Source: an uncultured bacterium (GTDB taxonomy: Bacteria > Planctomycetota > Phycisphaerae > Phycisphaerales > SM1A02). Taken from it: a stretch of 5,317 nt of DNA. Location: positions 1 through 5,317 of the forward strand of contig CAIWNO010000351.1 in assembly GCA_903914045.1 (NCBI GenBank). The letters are read 5' to 3'. A model generated the notes under the pieces. The model was not told the origin of the DNA. It saw only the letters and a program-made list of their open reading frames with translations, and searched no databases. Positions within the stretch are counted from its first letter, which is position 1; every line of letters begins with the position of its first letter. Below, one piece after another: positions 1 through 5,317 of the stretch. Position numbers and translations under genes: made by a program.

Positions 1-120
1 GCGCGTGATGGAAAAATAGAAGCGGGGGTGTTCATATTTTTTAAATGGGTTCATTCTTGTGTGTGCGCGCCGTACTTTAGCAAGCGTAATAGCGACGTCC
101 CTCATCGTCCGCCGGCGCAT
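1..120 (-). CDS. Possible N-terminal fragment of an unidentified protein, running off the left edge
   Basis: On the minus strand an ATG at 120-118 opens a frame that stays free of stops to the window edge (40 codons). A second in-frame ATG lies at 54-52; from there the peptide reads MNPFKKYEHPRFYFSITR. If real, the gene is divergent from the DUF488 gene at 166, with both starts inside a short shared upstream region. No Shine-Dalgarno sequence precedes either ATG, and the visible residues match no family I recognise. Forty open codons can occur by chance at this base composition. The plus strand here offers only a few codons ending at TGA 6-8 or TAG 17-19, plus an unconvincing open frame to 156. 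This is a low-confidence candidate included only because nothing else explains the left edge. Confidence 0.25.
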   Translation of the reverse strand, partial: MRRRTMRDVAITLAKVRRAHTRMNPFKKYEHPRFYFSITR

Positions 121-165
121 GTGAAACGCATGAATAGAAACCGCGCTCTTCACTAAACTGCCCAC

Positions 166-813
166 GTGTCCGCGCCAACAAATTCAACGCCCGCCAACTC
201 CGCCCAACCCACGCTATTCACCATTGGCCACTCCAACCACACGCTAGACAAATTCATTGGCCTACTAAAGCAACACAACATCACCGCCATCGCAGACGTG
301 CGCAGCATTCCATTCAGCCGTTTCAATCCGCACTTCAATCGCGAGGCGCTTGAAGCCAGCCTGCGTCGCGAAAATATTTCATACGTGCACATGGGCCAGC
401 AACTTGGCGCGCGCCGCGACGAGCCCGAGTGTTTTGTGGGCAAGCAAGCCAACTATGAACTTGTGGCGCAACTGCCAAGTTTCCGCGCGGGCATTGTGCG
501 CCTGCTTGCCGGTTCGCAACAACAACGCATCGCGCTTATGTGCGCGGAAAAAGACCCCATTACGTGCCACCGAACCGTGTTGATTACGCGCGCGTTTCGC
601 CACGGCGCCATCACCGTCTCGCACATTCTTGACAGCGGCCAACTTGAAAGCGCCACCGCCGCCGAGGATCGCATGATGGACGCCACCAAAACTCCACGCG
701 CCGATTTATTTCAGAGCAAGGAAGACCTGATCAACGCCGCCTACACAAAACTTGGCCAGCAACTTGCCTGGGTAAGCGAAAGCGAAGACGCCGCAGAGAT
801 AACCACCGATTAG
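166..813 (+). CDS. DUF488 family protein
   Basis: This is a 215-residue protein of the DUF488 family, a widespread cytosolic family whose biochemical role is not firmly established. The family signatures are all present: TIGHSNH at residues 19-25, DVRSIPFSRFNPHFN at 44-58, LGARRD at 80-85 and the Cys/His motif MCAEKDPITCHR at 125-136. The C-terminal segment around residues 180-203 (DLFQSKEDLI...) also resembles the usual end of these proteins. No signal peptide or membrane segment is visible. The start is GTG at 166: the same frame has a TAA at 154-156, so no earlier start is possible and the GTG is the only one that precedes the TIGHS motif. No clear Shine-Dalgarno sequence is seen. The stop is TAG at 811-813. 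The 3' end is duplicated downstream (see the repeat entry). It converges with the S53 peptidase gene across a shared terminator. The family call is firm; the function is unknown. Confidence 0.93.
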   Translation: MSAPTNSTPANSAQPTLFTIGHSNHTLDKFIGLLKQHNITAIADVRSIPFSRFNPHFNREALEASLRRENISYVHMGQQLGARRDEPECFVGKQANYELVAQLPSFRAGIVRLLAGSQQQRIALMCAEKDPITCHRTVLITRAFRHGAITVSHILDSGQLESATAAEDRMMDATKTPRADLFQSKEDLINAAYTKLGQQLAWVSESEDAAEITTD

Positions 814-881
814 CCTTGGCATCAGCTTCGCAACACGGCTGCAGACACAACCCCCGATTCGCCTTTGCATCTGCGTTCGCA
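793..881. repeat. Imperfect 48-bp tandem duplication across the DUF488 stop codon
   Basis: Positions 793-832 and 841-881 align with about 34 of 40 matches and one single-base insertion in the second copy (at 875 or 876). The offset is 48 bp over most of the length, which is 16 codons. The first copy contains the DUF488 stop, TAG at 811-813. At the equivalent place the second copy has TCG, so one C/A difference separates a sense codon from the stop. The frame after the TAG stays open to TAA at 949-951. Confidence 0.7.
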
Positions 882-915
882 CCGCCGCACCACCGCACAA
901 AAACCGCCCAAAAAT

Positions 916-948
916 AAAACGAGCGGATCTAAAAGATCCGCCCGTTTT
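916..948. terminator. Bidirectional rho-independent terminator between convergent genes
   Basis: Positions 916-930 pair with 934-948 around a three-base AAA loop (931-933). Fourteen of the fifteen positions are Watson-Crick pairs; the only mismatch is A922 opposite C942. The GC-rich core is flanked by an A-run on the left and a T-run on the right (945-949), so RNA from the plus strand ends in UUUUU after the stem. On the minus strand the A-run at 911-919 gives UUUUAUUUU. It therefore fits as a terminator both for the DUF488 gene (stop 813) and for the S53 peptidase gene (stop 981). Confidence 0.88.
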
Positions 949-980
949 TAAAGGCAATCAAATCTCAAATCACACAGTAC

Positions 981-3662
981 TTAGTTGATCTCCAAAAGTT
1001 CCAAACCAATATCTGCGCTATCAACATCGCCCGATCCATCCAAATCAGTTGGGCAACCAGGGCAGGCACCAAAGTCAAGCAACTGCAGACCAACGTCCGC
1101 CGCATCAACCACGTGGTCATCATTAAAGTCGCCATACACCGTGTTGTTGCACACAACGCTGGTGAACGAAACGCTATCAATACCGGCCTCAACCACATTG
1201 TCGACGCCGTTGTCTTGCGCCACAAACTTCACGCGCATTTGGTTGGTCGCGCCAACATAATTCAGAACACTGACTTTCTTCAGGCTCCAAATGTTTGTGC
1301 CCGTGGCCGTGGTGTATGAAGCCGCCAACACCCATGTGCTGCCGCCGTCATTGCTCACAAAAACTTGTAACGGATCATCTGTTGGAGTTCCACCGTTGTA
1401 ACTTAAGAAGATTGCGTACGACAAATCAAGTGCGTCCGCGCCAGTCGCGTCAACGTTTGGACTTAGCAGCGAAGTCTTGCCGCCGTCAACATCCACGCAG
1501 CCTCCAGAGCCCGTCACCCACGCCTTGGTTCCACTATATGAAACTGTGTTGGCGCCGCAACCACTTAACACAGCGCTGCGCACCCACGTGCCCGCAGTAG
1601 CAGTGTCGCCACTTGCGCCAACCGTAAAGGCGGAACTTGCACCGTCAAAATCATCCGACAACACAACCGTGCTAGAAATTGCCGCAGTAGCCAAGTTCGG
1701 AGTACTGGCTCCACCAGTTGGCAACGTCACGGAAATTGAAGTGGTTGAAGTGGCTTGCACATAGAACTGCAATGTGCTGTTGCAACTTGCCGCTGGGAAA
1801 GTGGCCACATAGTTGTAGCCGCCCGTCGAAGTCAACAGCGCCGAACTCCAAGTGGAAGCCGCGCTGTCCTTATAGAACAACTTTTGGCTGCCAGCCGCAA
1901 CAGTTGCGGTGATTGGAGTAATGGTCACATTCATGGTTGTTCCACCAGCTGGCAGAATTAATGTCGGCACGCCGTTTGGAGTGGTGATTGAGAACAGCGG
2001 ATTCTGCGTTGTGACAAACGCGTTGATGTCCATGCAACCCCAACCCGTCACAAAGTCCCACTTGGCTGTGCAAGAAGAAGCCGAACCGTTGGGCAGAGTT
2101 CCGTTGCTACCAGAGATGACGTCGAACCACACATCGGTTCGACCATTCTGTGAATAGAGCAAGTTCTGAATGCGGCCAAAGCGTCGCTTGCCCGCGCTGT
2201 CGGCGGGTAAGCCACCAAGCGCGATCAATTTCTGCTGCGCAACACCAAGCATGCCCGCGAATACTGGACACGCAAAACTTGTTCCGGTATATCCCGACGT
2301 TAAAGCGCCATTTAAATAATAGTAATACGCGCCAGAAGTTCCGTTGGCACCGAAGGCAAGGTCAGGTACCAAGCGATAGTTCAATGTTGTCGGCACGCCC
2401 GTTCCAACTTGCCACGATGGAAGTTTGTTAAATGTCGCTGCCTTCACGCTCCAGCCACCGCCGCTACCGCTCCAACCCACTTCGCTTGTGCGCAGACCTG
2501 TGGTCGCGTTCACCACAGGAGTGGTTCCACCAACCATCAAAACTTCGGGATCAAAATTTGGATAGTCGTATGCGCCCAATGTTGTTCCACTGTCGCCAGA
2601 AGCACACATATAGGTAATGCCCTGCGCGGTCATGGACAAATGCAAATTGTGTGGTGTGGTCCATGATGAACTTGATGACAAAGACCAACCGTAGCTTTCG
2701 CTAATCACGTCGCACAAGTTGTCGTTCACTTCACGCGTCAGCACGCCCACCAAGTCGCTTGCGCCGCCGTCATAAATATAAAACTCGCATAATGGAGCCA
2801 TTCCAAGCACCATTTGAATATCAAGATCGGCTTCTCCACCAACCGTGCCCGTGCCAGCGCCGCCACTGATTTTCACTTCATGCACGTTGCTGCCAACGCC
2901 ACCAGCTGGTGTTGGAAGAGCGTACTTGGTGTAGTACAACGGAACATTGGTCAAGCGGTAACCGTCCCAACTTGAAATACCAATTGTGCGACCTTGACCC
3001 TGCGTACCCGCCGCATACAGCGGTGCCTCGTTATACAAAGCGCGCGTTTGCGTTGGAGTTAAAATCCGCTTCTCTGGCTTGGTGTAGGTTTCAAGACCAG
3101 ACACACTAATAATGTCATCGGCAATGTTGGCTGGAACAATCAGATCAGTTGAAGGCGCAATAAATTGCGCGTTGCCACCATCAGGTTCACCCTTTGAAAT
3201 CAGCGGATCAATGACATACTGATCAATGGTTGTTCCAAACGCTGTTTCAATTTGTGCAAGCGTTCCTTCACATGACACGGTCAAGCGATTCTTGGCCACC
3301 AAGGTCACGGTCAAACCTTGCGATTGCAAATAATCGGAAATGGCTTGCACACGATCTTGGGAAATACCAAAGCGCTCACCAACTTGCTCTGGCGTAATAA
3401 AGTGTCGGTAGTTGGGACTGTTGGGGTCGCTCACGCTTTCCGCATATTTCTCCATGGCGGCAGAGTCCGCAAATGGCATACCTACAGTCACATACATTTG
3501 CTGAAATTGGTCAGCATGTCCAACCTGAATCGATCGATCCAAAATTGGAAGCGGGGTGACCGCGGTAATTGGGGCAGTGGCTTGACCAGCGAAAGACGGG
3601 CTGGCGAAGGCAACTAATAGAACGGACGCTACGGACGCAGCAATTCGGGTTTGAAATTTCAC
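981..3662 (-). CDS. Secreted S53 family (sedolisin/kumamolisin-like) peptidase with dockerin-like C-terminus
   Basis: This is an 893-residue precursor of a serine-carboxyl peptidase, a family generally active at acid pH. Residues 1-25 form a signal peptide: basic start, hydrophobic core, likely cleavage after SFA. Residues about 40-180 are a Pro-kumamolisin activation domain (DPNSPNYRHFITPEQ at 79-93). The catalytic domain begins near LTPTQTRALYN (about 201). The triad is intact: E277 and D281 in GGEADLDIQ, and S462 in GYTGTSFACP. D357 in ASGDSG is the oxyanion Asp. D514 and D536 sit in the calcium-site motifs FDVISGSNG and WDFVTGWG. After this come an FPNGxP-like sandwich (about 551-660), a DVDGG/SNDGG jelly-roll-like module (671-835) and two dockerin-like loops (845-893). 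GTG at 3662 is chosen because AGGAAG lies 6 bases upstream and the signal peptide starts cleanly there. An in-frame TTG at 3704 would add 14 residues (907 in all). Secretion and an extracellular protein-degrading role are inferred. Confidence 0.93.
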   Translation of the reverse strand: MKFQTRIAASVASVLLVAFASPSFAGQATAPITAVTPLPILDRSIQVGHADQFQQMYVTVGMPFADSAAMEKYAESVSDPNSPNYRHFITPEQVGERFGISQDRVQAISDYLQSQGLTVTLVAKNRLTVSCEGTLAQIETAFGTTIDQYVIDPLISKGEPDGGNAQFIAPSTDLIVPANIADDIISVSGLETYTKPEKRILTPTQTRALYNEAPLYAAGTQGQGRTIGISSWDGYRLTNVPLYYTKYALPTPAGGVGSNVHEVKISGGAGTGTVGGEADLDIQMVLGMAPLCEFYIYDGGASDLVGVLTREVNDNLCDVISESYGWSLSSSSSWTTPHNLHLSMTAQGITYMCASGDSGTTLGAYDYPNFDPEVLMVGGTTPVVNATTGLRTSEVGWSGSGGGWSVKAATFNKLPSWQVGTGVPTTLNYRLVPDLAFGANGTSGAYYYYLNGALTSGYTGTSFACPVFAGMLGVAQQKLIALGGLPADSAGKRRFGRIQNLLYSQNGRTDVWFDVISGSNGTLPNGSASSCTAKWDFVTGWGCMDINAFVTTQNPLFSITTPNGVPTLILPAGGTTMNVTITPITATVAAGSQKLFYKDSAASTWSSALLTSTGGYNYVATFPAASCNSTLQFYVQATSTTSISVTLPTGGASTPNLATAAISSTVVLSDDFDGASSAFTVGASGDTATAGTWVRSAVLSGCGANTVSYSGTKAWVTGSGGCVDVDGGKTSLLSPNVDATGADALDLSYAIFLSYNGGTPTDDPLQVFVSNDGGSTWVLAASYTTATGTNIWSLKKVSVLNYVGATNQMRVKFVAQDNGVDNVVEAGIDSVSFTSVVCNNTVYGDFNDDHVVDAADVGLQLLDFGACPGCPTDLDGSGDVDSADIGLELLEIN
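984..1133 (-). other. Dockerin-like double EF-hand tail of the S53 peptidase
   Basis: The last 50 residues of the peptidase hold two calcium-loop repeats. Loop one, DFNDDHVVDAAD, has acidic or Asn residues at positions 1, 3, 5, 9 and 12. Loop two, DLDGSGDVDSAD, keeps positions 1, 3, 9 and 12. The linker between them is GACPGCPTDL with a CxxC pair. Unlike the tail of the neighbouring secreted protein, the second repeat stops at ELLEIN and lacks the final DWGAC, so one Cys of the pattern is missing. Confidence 0.82.
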
Positions 3663-3921
3663 AGAGGTCTTCCTGTTTAAGGTGGTATAGGACAAATCAG
3701 TCAAAGCAACCTACTCCCATTCATGCATAAACCAAACAAAAAACTAATAAATTCACAAAATACACGACAAATGTCGGGCGAATGCGGCGGCACCTTTAGC
3801 GGGTGGATATAAACGGACCTTGGCGTAATTCAGATTTTCTATCAGGAATTATTCATTGACTATTTGCTGTATTTACAGGGATTTCTGTTGAATCACCACG
3901 GAATCCAATTACAGTTCACCC
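3663..3921. promoter_or_regulatory. Divergent intergenic region between the two dockerin-tailed genes
   Basis: These 259 AT-richer bases must hold the promoters of both the S53 peptidase gene (-) and the gene at 3922 (+). No convincing -35/-10 pair was found on either strand. A TTGACT at 3856-3861 lacks a good -10 partner at 16-18 bases. Minus-strand TATACC (near 3686) could be a -10 giving a very short leader, but its -35 is poor. A 12-bp inverted repeat, CGACAAATGTCG, lies at 3765-3776 and GAATTATTC at 3846-3854. No SD is seen before ATG 3922. Confidence 0.45.
3669..3674 (-). promoter_or_regulatory. Shine-Dalgarno site that decides the S53 peptidase start
   Basis: The minus strand reads AGGAAG at 3674-3669, followed by a 6-base spacer and GTG at 3662-3660. 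The upstream alternative, TTG at 3704-3702, has no comparable site; a GGAG at 3717-3714 is the closest and lies about 9 bases away. This site, with the well-formed signal peptide, supports the GTG start. Confidence 0.6.
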
Positions 3922-5049
3922 ATGCAAAGACTCCTTAGTGCAGGTGTTGTTCTATTCATGGCCACCACCGCCCTGGCGCAGGTGCACAACAAGGTTCTTT
4001 TTGACGCCACCAAAGCGCAAATGGCCGCCAACGCCGACTGGGTGATTGATGCAAGCACATACAACATTGGCACGGGCACCGGCGGCGCCATGACTGTTGG
4101 CGCGGGCAATGAGGCCAACCCTTCGCGCTATCCATCGCCTGCGCAAAGTGGAATTACATCCACCACCGCGGAAACATATTGGAAGGGCGCGTCTTCCTCG
4201 TGGGCCGTTGCGCTTGTGAAGCAAGGCTTCACCGTGGAAACACTTCCAGTTGGCGCGCGACTTACTTTTGGCGACGCCACCAACGCGCAAGATCTTTCCA
4301 CCTACGGAATTTTTATAACCATCGAGCCCAACATTAAATACACCACGGCCGAGAAGACCGCCATTGTGAAGTTTGTCGCGGCGGGCGGCGGTTTCTTCAT
4401 GGTGGCCGATCACACCAGTTCCGATCGCAACAGCGACGGATTTGATTCGCTGGAAGTGCTCAACGATGTGGTGAACAGCAACGGCATTGCCAGCAATGTT
4501 TTTGGAATCACATTTAACACGCAGAATTATTCCGTGACCAGCAGCACTGTTTCCACACTCGCCACGGATCCACTTATTCACGGCGCGGCCGGCGCTGTTG
4601 CGCAAATGAAATACAGCGCGGGCACCACCATGACGGTGAACAATACCGCTGCCAAGGGTTCAATCTTTCGAACAAGTTCGCGTAGCAACAGCGATGTCAT
4701 GGCGGCGTACTCCACCTATGGCGCGGGCAAAATTGCCGCGTGTGGCGACTCGTCACCATTTGATGATGGCACCGGCGACACCGGCGACACGCTGTATTAC
4801 GGTTGGACCGATGTCAGTGGCGATCACGCGCAACTTGCAATCAACGCGTGCCTGTGGATGAATCCGCCTGTGCCGCCGCCACAATGTCCGTCTGATTTAA
4901 GCGGAGACAATGTTGTGGGCGGCGATGACATGGGCTTGTTGCTTCTAGACTTTGGCGCGTGCACCGGTTGCCCCGCAGATTTAAACGGCGACAACTCTGT
5001 TGGTGGCGACGACATGGGCCTAATGCTGTTGGATTGGGGCGCGTGTTAA
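3922..5049 (+). CDS. Secreted protein of uncharacterised family (GATase1/ThuA-like look) with dockerin-like C-terminus
   Basis: This is a 375-residue precursor. Residues 1-19 are a signal peptide (MQRLLSAG..., likely cut after ALA, before Q20). Residues about 24-314 form one domain with blocks that I recall as conserved in secreted, unnamed proteins of Bacteroidota and Planctomycetota: KVLFDATKAQMAANADWVID (24-43), RYPSPAQSGITS (69-80), ETYWKGASSSWAV (84-96), EPNIKYT (135-141), GGGFFMVADHTSSDRNSDG (155-173) and GDSSPFDDGTGDTGDTLYYG (275-294). The stretch YGIFITIEPN...FVAAGGGFFMVADHTSSD resembles the strand-loop region of ThuA/class I glutamine-amidotransferase-like folds, with Asp163-His164 near where a catalytic Cys would sit. 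That fold assignment is inference, and no reaction can be named. A PPVPPP linker leads to two dockerin-like repeats (322-375). ATG 3922 is chosen because it directly starts the signal peptide, although no SD is visible. It is divergent from the S53 peptidase gene and convergent with rmuC. Confidence 0.9.
   Translation: MQRLLSAGVVLFMATTALAQVHNKVLFDATKAQMAANADWVIDASTYNIGTGTGGAMTVGAGNEANPSRYPSPAQSGITSTTAETYWKGASSSWAVALVKQGFTVETLPVGARLTFGDATNAQDLSTYGIFITIEPNIKYTTAEKTAIVKFVAAGGGFFMVADHTSSDRNSDGFDSLEVLNDVVNSNGIASNVFGITFNTQNYSVTSSTVSTLATDPLIHGAAGAVAQMKYSAGTTMTVNNTAAKGSIFRTSSRSNSDVMAAYSTYGAGKIAACGDSSPFDDGTGDTGDTLYYGWTDVSGDHAQLAINACLWMNPPVPPPQCPSDLSGDNVVGGDDMGLLLLDFGACTGCPADLNGDNSVGGDDMGLMLLDWGAC
4885..5046 (+). 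repeat. Two 26-residue dockerin-like repeats at the C-terminus
   Basis: Residues 322-347 (4885-4962) and 350-375 (4969-5046) are two copies of one unit, CPxDLxGDNxVGGDDMGLxLLDxGAC, separated by Thr-Gly. Each begins and ends with Cys, so each could be clasped by its own disulfide. The calcium loops, DLSGDNVVGGDD and DLNGDNSVGGDD, keep acidic or polar residues at positions 1, 3, 5 and 12. Position 9 is Gly, where Asp or Asn is usual and where the neighbouring peptidase has Asp. Third-position codon differences between units show that the duplication is old. Confidence 0.85.
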
Positions 5050-5051
5050 GC

Positions 5052-5141
5052 GGCGTTTGATTTTGCGCCACGCGTTGCAGTAAATACATTGACGGATGTT
5101 TGGGGGCGTGATTTTGCCCCACGCGTCGCAGTAAATACATT
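5052..5141. repeat. 51-bp-period direct repeat between convergent genes
   Basis: Positions 5059-5090 and 5110-5141 match at 30 of 32 bases, exactly 51 bp apart. The similarity extends left as GGCGT, with a 2-base indel. A further block, GCC[T/C]CATCGGCAA, recurs at 5145-5157 and 5196-5208, again 51 bp apart, so the array reaches into the rmuC 3' end. The heptamer ATACATT marks 5084, 5135 and 5171. Each main copy can fold a short hairpin: 5103-5107 with 5116-5120, and 5050-5055 with 5066-5071 (the latter with one wobble on the minus strand). No T-run follows, so these are not standard terminators. Confidence 0.75.
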
Positions 5142-5176
5142 CATGCCTCATCGGCAACGCCCGCGCCTATATACAT

Positions 5177-5317
5177 TTACGCATTTTCGTCTTGCGCCCC
5201 ATCGGCAATGTCACTTGGTAATTCGCGCTTCACTTTGGCGCCAAGCTCGCGGATTTCCACAACGCGCTTCACCAAATTTCCCTTGCCGCTAGACAAGCGC
5301 TTCATGGCCATGTCAAA
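5177..5317 (-). CDS. rmuC: DNA recombination protein RmuC, C-terminal fragment
   Basis: The minus strand is open from the right edge to TAA at 5179-5177, giving the last 46 residues of a protein that continues beyond the window. The sequence, starting FDMAMKRLSSGKGNLVKRV and including EIRELGAKVKRELP, matches the characteristic RmuC C-terminal helix: the family pattern has 'L..G.GNL..R...+..LG.K..K.+P' just after the nuclease-like domain. RmuC is a cytosolic, coiled-coil, predicted nuclease-related protein implicated in limiting DNA inversions and rearrangements. The last dozen residues (SDIADGAQDENA) are a typical variable acidic tail. The gene converges with the secreted-protein gene: the stops at 5049 and 5177 are about 130 bp apart. 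It was recognised from sequence alone on 46 residues, so the family call is good but not certain. Its stop-codon region is partly duplicated downstream. Confidence 0.8.
   Translation of the reverse strand, partial: FDMAMKRLSSGKGNLVKRVVEIRELGAKVKRELPSDIADGAQDENA

Noticed and set aside
153..452. A 99-codon minus-strand frame over the DUF488 gene
   Set aside because: It is antisense to clear DUF488 motifs and has no recognisable content of its own.
1477..1764. A 95-codon plus-strand frame and similar plus-strand frames across 985-3617
   Set aside because: All are shadows opposite the S53 peptidase gene, whose protein has recognisable domains over the full length.
3856..3884. TTGACT as a -35 box for the gene at 3922
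   Set aside because: No acceptable -10 hexamer lies 16-18 bases downstream (the sequence there is GGGATT/GGATTT/GATTTC), so a promoter call is not supported.
3952..4605. A 217-codon minus-strand open frame
   Set aside because: It lies entirely antisense to the well-supported secreted-protein gene. Its translation is rich in Arg, Gly and His as expected from reversed coding sequence, and shows no domain.
4771..4790. Perfect 9-bp tandem ACCGGCGAC x2 in the secreted-protein gene
   Set aside because: It encodes TGDTGDT within a motif that, as I recall, has the same length in other family members, so it is probably family-conserved and not a recent expansion.
5103..5120. GGGGC-8-GCCCC hairpin as a rho-independent terminator
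   Set aside because: The stem is only 5 bp and no T-run follows on either strand, so it is kept as part of the repeat and not called a terminator.
4841..5140. A 99-codon minus-strand frame containing a 17-residue repeat (MYLLRRVGQN / MYLLQRVAQN)
   Set aside because: The repeat is just the 51-bp DNA array read in frame, and the rest is antisense to the dockerin tail. Both base differences within these ten codons change the amino acid, so there is no sign of coding constraint.

Overview
The window most likely comes from a Planctomycetota bacterium, probably class Phycisphaerae. This is inferred from protein architecture, not from a marker gene. Two secreted proteins end in paired dockerin-like EF-hand repeats of the 'CPxDLxGDxxVxxxDxGLxLLDxG' style, and one also carries the FPNGxP-like plus DVDGG/SNDGG beta-sandwich pair that I associate with Phycisphaerae extracellular proteins. 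No ribosomal RNA, tRNA, CRISPR array, transposase or phage gene is visible.

Layout, left to right. Positions 1-120 hold a minus-strand frame that runs open off the left edge; it may be the start of an unidentified gene. At 166-813 (+) is a DUF488-family cytosolic protein. Its 3' end is followed by an imperfect 48-bp duplication that spans the stop codon, and then by a strong bidirectional hairpin terminator at 916-948. Converging on that terminator is the largest gene, 981-3662 (-). It encodes a secreted S53 (sedolisin/kumamolisin-like) serine-carboxyl peptidase with an intact Glu/Asp/Ser triad, a pro-domain, two C-terminal beta-sandwich modules and a dockerin-like tail. A 259-bp divergent intergenic region separates it from 3922-5049 (+). 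That gene encodes a second secreted protein: a conserved but functionally uncharacterised domain with a GATase1/ThuA-like look, followed by its own dockerin-like tail. The right end, 5177-5317 (-), is the C-terminus of a DNA recombination protein RmuC gene that continues beyond the window. Between the last two genes lies a short 51-bp-period repeat array.

How the genes relate: the peptidase and the uncharacterised secreted protein are divergent neighbours with the same type of C-terminal module, so both are probably exported and may be anchored or assembled through the same, still unidentified, partner. The DUF488 and RmuC genes look like ordinary cytosolic neighbours. The points most worth a second look are the dockerin-tailed divergent pair, the uncharacterised secreted family, and the fact that both cytosolic genes have degenerate in-frame-length duplications over their stop codons.
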